From an uncultured Nitrosomonadales bacterium (GTDB taxonomy: Bacteria > Pseudomonadota > Gammaproteobacteria > Burkholderiales > Methylophilaceae), in assembly GCA_946481065.1 (NCBI GenBank), contig CAMLMA010000032.1, positions 1 to 14,910 of the forward strand: a stretch of 14,910 nt of DNA, given 5' to 3'. Under the pieces are notes generated by a model that was not told the origin of the DNA, ran no database searches, and saw only the letters and a list, made by a program, of their open reading frames with translations. Every line of letters begins with the position of its first letter. Within the stretch, counting starts at the first letter, position 1. This document shows positions 1-8,196 of the stretch, piece by piece. Both the position numbers and the translations under genes were made by a program.

Positions 1-38
1 ATATTTGCTATATTTCTAATCAAGACATGGAGTTAGAC

Positions 39-1220
39 ATGGCTGCACAAAAAAACAATCTTAATGAATCCTATGCGGGGCGCGGCAGATACGCAGTCTA
101 TGCCTTGATGATCGTCGCGCTGGCCGCTTGCGGCAAAAGCAGCCAGCCGCAGCAGCAGGGCGGTCAGGCAATGCCGGTCAGCGTGGTCGAGTTGAAGCCA
201 GTCACTGTGCCGATCAGCGCCGAAGCGGTAGCCCAGACCGAGGGTGCCAAGGAGGTGGAGATCCGTCCACGGGTGGGTGGCATCCTGCTCAAGCGTTTAT
301 ATGAAGAGGGCGCTGCAGTGAAAGCAGGGCAGGCGATGTTCCAGATCGACCCTGTGCCATACCAGATCGCACTTGCACAAGCGCGTGCGCAACTCGCGCA
401 GCAAAAGGCGCGTATCGAACAGACCGCGCGCGAAGAGGCGCGTCTGAAAGGGCTGCTCGCTACGCAATCCATCAGCCAGCGCGAATACGATAATGCCGTC
501 TCCGACAATGCAGTGGCGCAAGCGGCTTTACTGCAGGCAGAGGCGAATGTGCGTGAGGCTGAGCTCAATCTTTCCTATACCACCGTGACGGCGCCTGTGA
601 GCGGTGTCTCCGGACGGTTCCAGTTCTCCGAAGGGGCCTTAATCGCAGCCAACACCAGCCTGCTGACGACGATCGTGCAGTTGTCGCCGATCTGGGCCCG
701 TTTCAGCTTCTCTGATAACGAGCTGAAGCCGCTGGGTGGTCGACTGACCGAAAAGAACGTGCGCTATGTCTCGCTGATCCTGCCTGACGGTCATGAATAT
801 CCGGAGAAAGGCAAACTCAACTTTGCCGCGAGCCAGATCGACCCTACCCTGGGCACTCAGCAGTTGCGTGCGACATTCGAGAACAAGGATCATCAGCTTG
901 TCCCCGGACAGTTCGTGCGTGCCCGCGTAACGACTGGTACGCGTGACGGGGTCTTCCTCGTGCCGCAAGTGGCAGTACAGAATTCCGATCTCGGCAAGTT
1001 CGTCTATGTCGTCGATGAGAAGAACGAGGCGACGGTCCGCCCGATCACCGCCGGCAACTGGCAGGGCAAGGATTGGGTGATCCTCGATGGACTGAAGGCC
1101 GGTGAGAAGGTCATCGTCGACAACCTTATCAAGATCCGTCCGGGTGCTAAGGTCGATCCGCATCCGCAAGGCCAGGCCCCACAGACGCCAGCCCAATCTA
1201 ATCCGGCCAAGCCTGCCTAA
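39..1220 (+). CDS. RND efflux periplasmic adaptor lipoprotein (AcrA/MexA family)
   Basis: Membrane fusion protein that links the inner-membrane RND pump encoded next to the outer-membrane channel. I chose the ATG at 39 rather than the in-frame ATG at 27 because GGAG at 29-32 lies 6 bases before it; this gives 393 aa. A basic N-terminus (RGRY), a hydrophobic stretch and a lipobox LAAC (Cys31) indicate a lipoprotein anchored in the inner membrane. The lipoyl-like half-motif (IRPRVGGILLKRLYEEGAAV, about residues 74-93) is followed by an alpha-helical hairpin rich in Ala, Gln and Arg (about 112-175). The second lipoyl half (TVTAPVSGVSG) and beta-barrel and membrane-proximal domains come next, then a Pro/Gln-rich tail. 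Length fits AcrA/MexA (about 385-400 aa). It is first of three genes, 15 bases before the pump gene. The substrate range cannot be read from the sequence. The promoter lies outside the window or in its first 38 bases. Confidence 0.93.
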   Translation: MAAQKNNLNESYAGRGRYAVYALMIVALAACGKSSQPQQQGGQAMPVSVVELKPVTVPISAEAVAQTEGAKEVEIRPRVGGILLKRLYEEGAAVKAGQAMFQIDPVPYQIALAQARAQLAQQKARIEQTAREEARLKGLLATQSISQREYDNAVSDNAVAQAALLQAEANVREAELNLSYTTVTAPVSGVSGRFQFSEGALIAANTSLLTTIVQLSPIWARFSFSDNELKPLGGRLTEKNVRYVSLILPDGHEYPEKGKLNFAASQIDPTLGTQQLRATFENKDHQLVPGQFVRARVTTGTRDGVFLVPQVAVQNSDLGKFVYVVDEKNEATVRPITAGNWQGKDWVILDGLKAGEKVIVDNLIKIRPGAKVDPHPQGQAPQTPAQSNPAKPA

Positions 1221-1235
1221 CGTCAAGGGACTTTC

Positions 1236-4200
1236 ATGACCAGATTCTTTATTACCAGGCCGATCTTCGCATCGGTGCTGTCGATCATTATTGTCCTGGC
1301 CGGCTTTGCGGCCTCGATGAAGTTGCCGATCGCGCAATATCCGCAGATCGCTCCGCCAACGGTCATCATCACTGCGACCTATCCGGGCGCCAGTGCCGAA
1401 ACGCTATCGAAGACAGTGGCCGCGCCAATCGAAGAGCAGCTGAGCGGGGTCGAAGGGTTGCTTTACTTCAACTCGAGCGCCGACTCCAGCGGCACCTTGC
1501 AAATCACTGCCACATTCGAGATCGACACGGATGTGGACCAGGCGACCTTCAACGTCAGTAACCGCGTCAATATCGCTTTGCCTCGCCTGCCGGAAGATGT
1601 GCGGCGGACAGGCGTGATCGTGCAGAAGCGTTCGAACGATATTCTGCTGGTCGTCATGCTGACGTCCCCGAGCAAGAAGTTCGAACCGCTGTATCTCAGC
1701 AACTATGCGACCCTGAACGTGCTGGATGAATTGAAGCGTATCAAGGGCGTGGGCGACGCCACGATCTTCGGCGCGCAGGACTACTCCATGCGGATCTGGC
1801 TGCGGCCTGACAAGATGGCGCAGTTGGGTGTGACGACGACAGAGATCGCCGATGCCATTCGCGCGCAGAACGCGCAGTACGCTGCCGGCAAGATCGGCCA
1901 GGACCCCGCGCCCAGCGATCAGCAGATCGTCTACACCGTCACGGCTAAAGGCCGCCTGGTTGATCCGGAGCAGTTCGGCAACATCATCGTCCGCGCTGAT
2001 GGTCCACGTGGCGTGCTTTACCTGAAGGATGTCGCTCGTATCGAGCTCGGTTCTCAGAACTATAACGTGCGCACAGCGCTCGGCGGGCAGCCTGGCGTTG
2101 CCATCCCGATCTTCCTGCAGTCTGGCGCCAACGCCCTCGATACGGCCAAGGCCATCAAGGCCAAGATGGATGAGCTTAAAGACCGTTTCCCAGAGGGGAT
2201 GGAATACACCATTCCTTACGACACCAGCGATTTCGTCAAGGCTTCGATCAAGGAGGTCGTCAAGACACTGGGCGAAGCCATGGTGCTGGTCGTGCTGGTC
2301 GTGTTCCTCTTCCTGCAGAGCTGGCGTGCGACGCTGATCCCGATCATCGCTGTGCCCATCTCGCTGATCGGTACCTTTGCCGGTCTGTGGGTCTTCGGCT
2401 TCTCGATCAATACCCTGACGCTATTCGCCATGGTGCTGTCGATCGGGATCGTGGTCGACGATGCGATCGTCGTGCTGGAGAACATCGAGCGATTGATGTC
2501 CGAAGAGAAGCTGTCTCCGGTCAATGCCGCGATCAAGTCCATGCAGCAGGTATCCGGGGCAGTGGTCGCTATCGTTCTCGTCTTGTGCGCGGTGTTTGTG
2601 CCAGTCGCGTTCCTCGGCGGTATCGCAGGCGAGCTCTATCGTCAGTTTGCAGTGACGGTAGCGGTTGCGGTCGTCATCTCCGGCATCGTGGCGTTGACGC
2701 TGACACCGGCATTGTGCTCACTGATCCTGCGCTCGGTGCATGGCGAGTCGGCCTTCTTCCGACCCTTCAATAACGCCTTCTCGCGCTTGACACGCCTCTA
2801 CATGCGCGTCGTCGATCTGACGCTGCATCACCGCATCATCGGTGCCGTCGTCTTTGCCGCGATCATCGCCCTGGCGGTGGTGATGTTAAGGAGCGTGCCC
2901 GGCAGCTTCGTGCCGCCGGAAGACCAGGGTTATGTCGTCACGGCTGTGATCCTGCCGGATGGCGCAACATTAGCCCGTACGTCCAAGACCACAGAATCCA
3001 TCCGCGCAGAGATCGACAAGGATCCGGCCGTCTGGACCGAATTCGCAGTCAACGGGTTCGACCTGATCGGTGGTGGTAACAAGACCAGCTCTGCGACCAT
3101 GTTCGTGCGACTGAAGGACTGGGACCAGCGCAAGACGACCGCGGAAGAGATCGTCAAGAAGCTGATCGGCATCGGCATGAAGCAGACCGACGGCATGGCG
3201 ATCGCCTTCAACCCGCCGGCCATTCGTGGCCTGGGGACTTCCGGCGGCTTCGAGCTGTATGTCCAGAGTCGTGGCGACACCGACCCGATGAAGCTGTCGG
3301 CGACCGTCAACAACTTCATGGACGCATTGCGCAAGGAGCCGCGCCTGACTGGCATCAATACCTTCTTCCGTCCCACGGTGCCGCAGCTGTTCGTCGAAGT
3401 GGATGAGGCCAAGGCGATCTCGCTCGGCGTACCGGTCTCTGACATCTACGCTACGCTGCAAACCACGATGGGTTCGCTTTACGTCAACGACTTCAACCGT
3501 TCAGGACGTACTTACCGTGTACAACTCCAGGCGGAGCCTGAGTTCCGGACCAAGCCTGAAGACCTCGGCAAGGTCTACGTGCGGTCGAAGACCGGCGTCA
3601 TGGTGCCCATGTCCGCACTGAGCACGGTCACTAGCATCGTCGGTGCCGAGCAGCTCGAACGCTACAACGGCCTCGTCTCGGCCAAGGTGCTAGGTAGTGG
3701 CGCGCCGGGTGTGAGCTCGGGTGATGCGATCAAGCTGGTGGAAAAGATCGCCAAGGAGAACCTGCCGGATGAGTACCAGATCGCCTGGACCGGTCAGGCT
3801 TATCAGGAGAAGCGTACGGGTTCTGCGGCGATCTTCGCCTTCAGTTTCGCCATCATCATGGTGTTCCTGATCCTGGCGGCACAATTCGAGACCTGGGCGT
3901 TGCCACTGGCCGTCATCATGGCGGTGCCGTTCGCGTTGACAGGCGCATTGCTGGCGGTATTCGTGCGTGGCATGCCGAACGACATCTATTTCCAGATCGG
4001 CTTGATCACGCTGATCGGTCTGGCAGCCAAGAACGCGATCCTGATCGTGGAGTTCGCCAGCCAGAAGCTGGAAGAGGGCATGCCCATCATGGAGGCTGCG
4101 GTCGAAGCCGCGCGCTTGCGCTTCCGCCCGATTGTCATGACGTCCATGGCGTTCGTTCTGGGGATCGTGCCGCTCGTGGTTGCTACCGGCGCCGGCTCGG

Positions 4201-4349
4201 CTGCGCGTCGTTCGATGGGTACGGGGGTATTCGGCGGCATGTTGCTGGCAACCTTCGTTGCCACCATCTTCATTCCGTTGTTCTTCACATGGTTAACAGG
4301 CAAAAAGAAAGAAAAGGGTGCTGAGCATGCAGGAAAGGGTGGCGTATGA
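1236..4349 (+). CDS. RND multidrug efflux transporter, HAE1 family (AcrB/MexB-like)
   Basis: Inner-membrane proton/drug antiporter that forms the pump core of the tripartite system. At 1037 aa it is full length for the hydrophobe/amphiphile efflux-1 family. The start MTRFFITRPIFASVL is typical, and AAGGGA at 1225-1230 serves as ribosome binding site. The first transmembrane helix is at about residues 10-29. A large periplasmic loop follows, with the family signature YPGASAETLS. The TM4 proton-relay pair is present (VVDDAIVVLENIE, Asp408 and Asp409) and the TM10 lysine is Lys932 (LAAKNAILIVEFA), matching AcrB Asp407, Asp408 and Lys940. The second periplasmic loop carries NGFDLIGGG and FVRLKDW. 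All proton-translocation residues I could check are intact, so the pump should be active. The stop codon overlaps the start of the outer-membrane factor gene by ATGA, suggesting translational coupling. Homologues export antibiotics, dyes, detergents or solvents; which of these applies here is unknown. Confidence 0.96.
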   Translation: MTRFFITRPIFASVLSIIIVLAGFAASMKLPIAQYPQIAPPTVIITATYPGASAETLSKTVAAPIEEQLSGVEGLLYFNSSADSSGTLQITATFEIDTDVDQATFNVSNRVNIALPRLPEDVRRTGVIVQKRSNDILLVVMLTSPSKKFEPLYLSNYATLNVLDELKRIKGVGDATIFGAQDYSMRIWLRPDKMAQLGVTTTEIADAIRAQNAQYAAGKIGQDPAPSDQQIVYTVTAKGRLVDPEQFGNIIVRADGPRGVLYLKDVARIELGSQNYNVRTALGGQPGVAIPIFLQSGANALDTAKAIKAKMDELKDRFPEGMEYTIPYDTSDFVKASIKEVVKTLGEAMVLVVLVVFLFLQSWRATLIPIIAVPISLIGTFAGLWVFGFSINTLTLFAMVLSIGIVVDDAIVVLENIERLMSEEKLSPVNAAIKSMQQVSGAVVAIVLVLCAVFVPVAFLGGIAGELYRQFAVTVAVAVVISGIVALTLTPALCSLILRSVHGESAFFRPFNNAFSRLTRLYMRVVDLTLHHRIIGAVVFAAIIALAVVMLRSVPGSFVPPEDQGYVVTAVILPDGATLARTSKTTESIRAEIDKDPAVWTEFAVNGFDLIGGGNKTSSATMFVRLKDWDQRKTTAEEIVKKLIGIGMKQTDGMAIAFNPPAIRGLGTSGGFELYVQSRGDTDPMKLSATVNNFMDALRKEPRLTGINTFFRPTVPQLFVEVDEAKAISLGVPVSDIYATLQTTMGSLYVNDFNRSGRTYRVQLQAEPEFRTKPEDLGKVYVRSKTGVMVPMSALSTVTSIVGAEQLERYNGLVSAKVLGSGAPGVSSGDAIKLVEKIAKENLPDEYQIAWTGQAYQEKRTGSAAIFAFSFAIIMVFLILAAQFETWALPLAVIMAVPFALTGALLAVFVRGMPNDIYFQIGLITLIGLAAKNAILIVEFASQKLEEGMPIMEAAVEAARLRFRPIVMTSMAFVLGIVPLVVATGAGSAARRSMGTGVFGGMLLATFVATIFIPLFFTWLTGKKKEKGAEHAGKGGV

Positions 4350-5755
4350 AGCCTAATATGAAACTTCTGCAGCTTGCGGTCGCAATCACGCTTTTGCCTG
4401 GATGCATGCTGATGGGACCGGATTATAAAAGGCCGGAAACCCAGGTCCCCGCTCAATTCAGTGAGCCCGAAGTCGCGCAGGCAGATGCCGCGGTGCCGGT
4501 CAGCAAAACCTGGTGGGAGCTTTACCAGGATCCGGTGCTGAACGATTTGGTCAGCAAGGCCTTGCAGAACAATACTGATATCCAGGTGGCTGTCGCACGT
4601 GTCGAAGAAGCCGATGCATTCTTGCGGGAAGTCGGTGCAGCCTTGTTTCCGCAGATCGACCTCGACTCAAGTGCTACGCGGTCACGTGTGACGGAGCTCG
4701 GTGCGTTCCCGGCGTTCAACGGGCCGTACCGCGAAAATTACAACATCAAGCTTGGCACCTCCTTCGAGCTGGATTTCTGGGGCAAGCTGCGTCGCGCCAA
4801 GGAGTCCGCCAAGGCACAGGCCCTGGCGACGGTATATGCGCGGGATACGGTCGAATTGTCCCTGTCTGGCCTGGTTGCCAGCAACTATCTGTTGTTGCGA
4901 AGCCTGGAAGCCCAGCTTGCGATCTCCAAGGACACCTTGAAGACCCGTGAAGAGAGCCTGGCGCTGACCAAGCGCAGGCTTGAAGGCGGTGTGGCGTCGG
5001 CGCTGGATGTGCATCAGGCGGAAGTGGCGCGTTCTAATCTTGTCGCGCAGATCGCTGATCTTACTCGTCAGCGTGCCATCATCGAACATCAGCTTGCAGT
5101 GCTGACCGGTGTCATGGACCTCAAGATCGCGCAGGGCGACATCAAGGACGTCCCGACGCCACCGGTACCGCCGGCAGGCTTGCCATCCTCCTTGCTGGAA
5201 GCGCGGCCAGATGTGCGCCAAGCAGAACAGAACATGATCGCTGCCAATGCCAAGATCGGTGTAGCCAAGGCGGCCTTGTTCCCGACGATCTCCCTGACCG
5301 CCAATTATGGTGGCGAGAGTGCTGACCTCAGCGATGTGCTGAAATCCGCTGCCCGCATCTGGACTGGCGGCCTGGCGCTGAACCTGCCGATCTTCGATTC
5401 AGGCCGGCTCAACGCCAGGGTGGATCAGGCGACGGCCCAGCAGAAGCAGGCGCTGGCCTCCTACCAGGGTGCGATCCAGACAGCATTCAAGGAAGTCAAC
5501 GATGCCTTGGTCACCGTGCGGCAAAGTGCGGAACGTGAAGCAGCGCTGCAGTCGAGCGAGGAAGCGGCGATGAAGGCGATGGAAATCGCGCAGAATCGAT
5601 ACAAATCCGGCTATTCGGCCTACATCGATGTGCTGGATTCGCAACGCGTCTATAACGAGGCCGCATTGGCATATATCCAGAGCCGCCAGGCACGATTGGT
5701 GGCTACGGTCGATCTGTTCAAGTCGCTGGGTGGTGGTTGGCAGCCCGCCAACTAG
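4346..5755 (+). CDS. RND efflux outer-membrane factor lipoprotein (OprM/NodT family)
   Basis: Outer-membrane channel that completes the efflux system by taking substrates from the pump and adaptor across the outer membrane. It encodes 469 aa, normal for the NodT/OprM family. The signal peptide ends in a lipobox LPGC (Cys20), and the mature start CMLMGPDYKRPE is the typical family N-terminus. Two outer-membrane efflux protein (OEP) repeats follow, at about residues 60-250 and 280-460. Visible family landmarks are WWELYQDPVLNDLV, FELDFWGKLRRAKESA, LLEARPDVRQAEQNM and the C-terminal NRYKSGYSAYIDVLDSQR. The ATG at 4346 overlaps the pump gene stop; AGGAAAGG at 4331-4338 is well placed for it. A second in-frame ATG at 4358 would also leave a signal peptide, so the start is slightly uncertain. 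No strong terminator is visible in the 13 bases before the convergent gene. Confidence 0.95.
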   Translation: MKPNMKLLQLAVAITLLPGCMLMGPDYKRPETQVPAQFSEPEVAQADAAVPVSKTWWELYQDPVLNDLVSKALQNNTDIQVAVARVEEADAFLREVGAALFPQIDLDSSATRSRVTELGAFPAFNGPYRENYNIKLGTSFELDFWGKLRRAKESAKAQALATVYARDTVELSLSGLVASNYLLLRSLEAQLAISKDTLKTREESLALTKRRLEGGVASALDVHQAEVARSNLVAQIADLTRQRAIIEHQLAVLTGVMDLKIAQGDIKDVPTPPVPPAGLPSSLLEARPDVRQAEQNMIAANAKIGVAKAALFPTISLTANYGGESADLSDVLKSAARIWTGGLALNLPIFDSGRLNARVDQATAQQKQALASYQGAIQTAFKEVNDALVTVRQSAEREAALQSSEEAAMKAMEIAQNRYKSGYSAYIDVLDSQRVYNEAALAYIQSRQARLVATVDLFKSLGGGWQPAN

Positions 5756-5768
5756 CCCGCCCGGGGTT

Positions 5769-6053
5769 TCATCCGCGCGCTTTGCGGGAGAGATACACCT
5801 GCTGGATCTTGAGGCCGAGCACGATGCTGGACAATGCGAAGGTGATCAGGTTGGCTAGGATCACCGGCATGCTGGCGATGCATAAGCCATACAGCAGCCA
5901 GAACCCGACACCCGTGGTGAACATGGCGTACATCGGTAGCGAGATGCCGGATAGATCCCGGCTTTTCCAGGATTTGTAGGCCTGTGGCACGAAGGCGGTC
6001 GTTGTCAGGAAAGCGGCAAGGTAGCCTATTAAGGATTGTATTTCTGGCGGCAT
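5769..6053 (-). CDS. SemiSWEET family sugar transporter (MtN3/PQ-loop)
   Basis: Small membrane protein of 94 aa whose length and pattern match bacterial SemiSWEETs, which form a sugar pathway as dimers of three-helix units. Three membrane segments are seen at about residues 7-25, 38-58 and 62-84. The PQ motif (AFVPQAYKSWKSRDLSGIS, Pro23-Gln24) ends helix 1. A Trp at 52 in helix 2 (GFWLLYG) and an Asn at 68 in helix 3 (LANLITF) agree with the residues that line the sugar site in characterised SemiSWEETs. A basic tail (LSRKARG) follows. It is convergent with the efflux operon, with stop codons 13 bases apart, and appears to be a single-gene unit. A partial ribosome binding site GAAG (6060-6063 on this strand) lies 6 bases before the ATG. 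Substrate is unknown; sucrose or glucose is reported for relatives. Confidence 0.88.
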   Translation of the reverse strand: MPPEIQSLIGYLAAFLTTTAFVPQAYKSWKSRDLSGISLPMYAMFTTGVGFWLLYGLCIASMPVILANLITFALSSIVLGLKIQQVYLSRKARG

Positions 6054-6118
6054 AGTGGTCTTCGTGTGGTTGGAATGGTTTCAAATTACAGTAACACAAC
6101 AGGATTAGCATGAAACTT

Positions 6119-6167
6119 GCATGATGGTATCCGGGCTGGCGGTTTGTTGTCAGCCCTGCCATGATGC
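6119..6167. repeat. Imperfect inverted repeat (long hairpin)
   Basis: The outer arms GCATGATGG (6119-6127) and CCATGATGC (6159-6167) pair at 8 of 9 positions. Inside them GGGCTG (6133-6138) pairs perfectly with CAGCCC (6151-6156) around a 12-base loop, with a short asymmetric internal loop between the stems. About 14 pairs could form as RNA on either strand, or the DNA could act as an operator. There is no T-run directly after it on either strand, so it is not itself an intrinsic terminator. It lies upstream of the SemiSWEET start on the opposite side from that gene. Confidence 0.5.
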
Positions 6168-6179
6168 AGGTGTGTGTCG

Positions 6180-6216
6180 ATAACGCGGTATAAGCTGCTG
6201 CGCTATTTTTGTTTTT
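6180..6216 (+). terminator. Terminator-like hairpin with T-run
   Basis: ATAACGC (6180-6186) pairs with GCGCTAT (6200-6206) at 6 of 7 positions around a 13-base loop, and TTTTGTTTTT (6207-6216) follows at once. The stem is only moderately GC-rich. No + strand gene lies upstream that needs a terminator, since the neighbour is on the minus strand. If real, it would end a short non-coding transcript that includes the hairpin at 6119-6167. Confidence 0.3.
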
Positions 6217-6298
6217 GAGCGGAATCTTCTATCCGAAATACCGTCTCAGAAAGTTGAATCAACCATTCAACTTGAATGCATCCCAAAAGGAGCTTGTA

Positions 6299-6472
6299 GT
6301 GGAATTAGAAGTCATTGAAAAAGCGCTTCCCGTGCCATCCGTGGCCCATGACGACGTGTCGAAACCCATCGCCAGCAGGACTGAGAAGCTGGAGCAGCTG
6401 ATGGACGCGGTCTCCTCCGAGATCAGGAATCGTCTAGTGAAGAACATCTCCGCCTATTGTGATTGCGTATAG
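6299..6472 (+). CDS. Small hypothetical protein (57 aa)
   Basis: I do not recognise this protein. The reading frame is open from a TTG at 6209, but that start falls in a T-run and has no ribosome binding site. The GTG at 6299 has a strong Shine-Dalgarno sequence, AGGAG at 6288-6292, 6 bases before it, so I chose it. The resulting 57-aa protein is charged and probably soluble and helical (MELEVIEKALPV at the start, then a helix-like EKLEQLMDAVSSEIRNRLV). It ends in a Cys-containing tail (SAYCDCV). There is no signal peptide or membrane segment. Codon use from about 6330 onward resembles the neighbouring genes (many G/C third positions), which supports coding; the upstream part is more AT-rich. 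It lies 69 bases before gltX on the same strand. It may be a real small gene or chance. Confidence 0.4.
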   Translation: MELEVIEKALPVPSVAHDDVSKPIASRTEKLEQLMDAVSSEIRNRLVKNISAYCDCV

Positions 6473-6486
6473 TGTCCTGACGCATT

Positions 6487-6517
6487 CGCCGTAGTCGGCG
6501 GCATGTTAAAATCATGC
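6487..6517 (+). promoter_or_regulatory. Two small hairpins and possible gltX -10 region
   Basis: Just before gltX, CGCCG (6487-6491) and CGGCG (6496-6500) form a 5-bp stem with loop TAGT. Directly after it GCATG (6501-6505) and CATGC (6513-6517) flank TTAAAAT. TAAAAT at 6507-6512 differs from the sigma-70 -10 consensus at one position and would place a transcript start about 20 bases before the gltX ATG. No good -35 hexamer is seen, so this is a weak candidate. Confidence 0.25.
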
Positions 6518-6541
6518 ATTCTCTTCAAAGCATGATTCCAC

Positions 6542-7942
6542 ATGACCGTCCGCACCAGATTCGCCCCTAGCCCCACCGGATTTCTCCATATCGGCGGCGC
6601 ACGCACCGCTTTGTTCTCCTGGGCCTACGCGCGCAAGCATCAAGGCCAGTTCATCCTACGAGTCGAAGATACCGACGTCGCACGCTCAACTCCCGAGGCC
6701 GTGCAGGCGATCCTGGACGGCATGCGCTGGTTAGGGCTGGATTGGGATGAAGGTCCTTATTATCAGATGCAGCGCATGGATCGTTACAAGGCCGTCATCC
6801 AGCAGCTTCTTGAAACAGGTCACGCCTATCACTGCTACTGCAGCAAGGAGGCGCTTGACGCCATGCGCGAGCAGCAGATGCAGCAAGGTCTGAAACCTCG
6901 CTATGACGGTCGCTGGCGACCGGAAACAGGCAAGGTCTTGCCGCCTGTGCCGGAGGATGTCGCGCCTGTTGTTCGTTTCAAGAACCCGCAATCCGGCGTG
7001 GTGGCCTGGGACGATCTGGTCAAGGGGCGTATCGAGATCGCGAATGAAGAACTCGATGACTTGATCATCGCGCGCGCGGACGGCACGCCTACCTATAATT
7101 TCTGCGTCGTGGTCGATGACTGGGAGATGGGCATCACCCATGTGATCCGTGGCGATGACCACGTCAACAACACGCCTCGCCAAATCAATCTGCTGCAGGC
7201 TCTTGGTGCGACTTTGCCGCAGTATGCGCACTTGTCGATGATCCTGGGCGACGATGGGCAGAAGCTTTCCAAGCGCCATGGCGCAGTCAGCGTGATGCAA
7301 TACGACGACGATGGTTACTTGCCCGAAGCTGTATTGAATTATCTTGCCAGGCTCGGATGGTCACACGGTGACGATGAGATCTTCAGCATGCAACAATTCT
7401 GCGCGTGGTTTGATCTCGACCACATCACGCCTTCCGCCGCACAGTTCAATACCGAGAAGCTGAAATGGCTCAACGCACACTACATCAAGCAGGCCGAAAC
7501 CCCGCGATTGTGTGACGAAGTCGCGCGCAGGCTGGCGAGTCTCGGTATCGTCCCTACCGCGACGCCAGATCTTCGCCAGGTGGTCGAGCTCTACCGCGAT
7601 CGCGCCAGCACCCTCAATGAGCTCGCTCAAGCGGTCGCCTATTTTTATCGCATGCCCGAGATCGACCAGGCCGCTGCCGAAAAACATATCACGCCGGAGA
7701 TCTTGCCCGTGATGCGTGGGTTGTCGAAAGCCCTCTCGCAACTTGAGTGGAGCAGCGAGGCGATCCATGACGCCGTCAACGCTGCTGTCACCAGCCACGA
7801 GCTGAAGTTTCCCAAGGTCGCCATGCCATTACGCGTGATGCTTACGGGCGGAGCGCAATCACCTAGTATCGATGCTGTCATGGCGATATTGGGCAAGACC
7901 GAGACCCTGGCCCGTATCGATGCTTATCTCGCAAGCCTCTGA
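6542..7942 (+). CDS. gltX: Glutamyl-tRNA synthetase
   Basis: Class I aminoacyl-tRNA synthetase that charges tRNA-Glu with glutamate in the cytoplasm. The 466 aa are normal for bacterial GltX. The HIGH-type motif is HIGG (16-19) within [19 protein letters not shown], and the KMSKS-type motif is KLSKRHG (241-247). Family signatures [26 protein letters not shown] and the C-terminal anticodon-binding helical domain are present. Cys98 and Cys100 (CYCSKE) match two zinc ligands of the E. coli enzyme, but the other two positions are Trp125 and Pro127 (YDGRWRP) in place of Cys and His, so this copy probably binds no zinc there. The start is preceded by only a weak purine stretch. The length and the anticodon-binding domain separate it from the short GluQ-type relatives. 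It seems to be transcribed alone or with the small ORF upstream, and 254 bases follow before hfq. Confidence 0.97.
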   Translation: MTVRTRFAPSPTGFLHIGGARTALFSWAYARKHQGQFILRVEDTDVARSTPEAVQAILDGMRWLGLDWDEGPYYQMQRMDRYKAVIQQLLETGHAYHCYCSKEALDAMREQQMQQGLKPRYDGRWRPETGKVLPPVPEDVAPVVRFKNPQSGVVAWDDLVKGRIEIANEELDDLIIARADGTPTYNFCVVVDDWEMGITHVIRGDDHVNNTPRQINLLQALGATLPQYAHLSMILGDDGQKLSKRHGAVSVMQYDDDGYLPEAVLNYLARLGWSHGDDEIFSMQQFCAWFDLDHITPSAAQFNTEKLKWLNAHYIKQAETPRLCDEVARRLASLGIVPTATPDLRQVVELYRDRASTLNELAQAVAYFYRMPEIDQAAAEKHITPEILPVMRGLSKALSQLEWSSEAIHDAVNAAVTSHELKFPKVAMPLRVMLTGGAQSPSIDAVMAILGKTETLARIDAYLASL

Positions 7943-8138
7943 GTTATTCATAAAAATCGATGCAACGACGAACAATTTCACTGGCGCATAGTCGTAGTGT
8001 TCAGGGTGCAGGACTTCGTGCGCATGATTCATGCTTGGCTTGCAGATGCGACTTGAGAAGGGCGAATCCGCCCCCATGTGAGCAAGGCAGGCAAATGCGG
8101 TTTCTAGTACTGGCGAGTCTGATGGATTTGACGTAGAG

Positions 8139-8167
8139 TTGCCGGATAACGAAAAACTCCCTATATA
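8139..8167 (+). promoter_or_regulatory. Putative sigma-70 promoter of the hfq operon
   Basis: TTGCCG (8139-8144) and TATATA (8162-8167) are separated by 17 bases, each matching the -35 and -10 consensus at four of six positions. A start near 8174 would give a leader of about 23 bases ending in the strong ribosome binding site AAGGAG (8185-8190), 6 bases before the hfq ATG. Some shift of the -10 by two bases (TATATC) is possible. This is read by eye only. Confidence 0.4.
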
Positions 8168-8196
8168 TCCAGAACTAAAAGGAAAAGGAGCAATAA

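Noticed and set aside
639..1337. 232-codon minus-strand frame across the adaptor and pump genes
   Set aside because: Arg/Asp/Leu-rich low-complexity translation typical of an antisense shadow, and it spans two clear genes on the other strand.
6209..6298. Upstream extension of the small ORF to the TTG at 6209
   Set aside because: The TTG lies in a T-run next to a terminator-like stem, with no ribosome binding site; the GTG at 6299 is much better placed.
8060..8073. Hairpin GGGCG-AATC-CGCCC between gltX and hfq as a gltX terminator
   Set aside because: Perfect 5-bp stem, but no T-run follows on either strand, so termination is not supported.
7943..8196. tRNA gene or other structured RNA in the gltX-hfq gap
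   Set aside because: No TTCRA-type T-loop or cloverleaf pairing could be found by eye on either strand.
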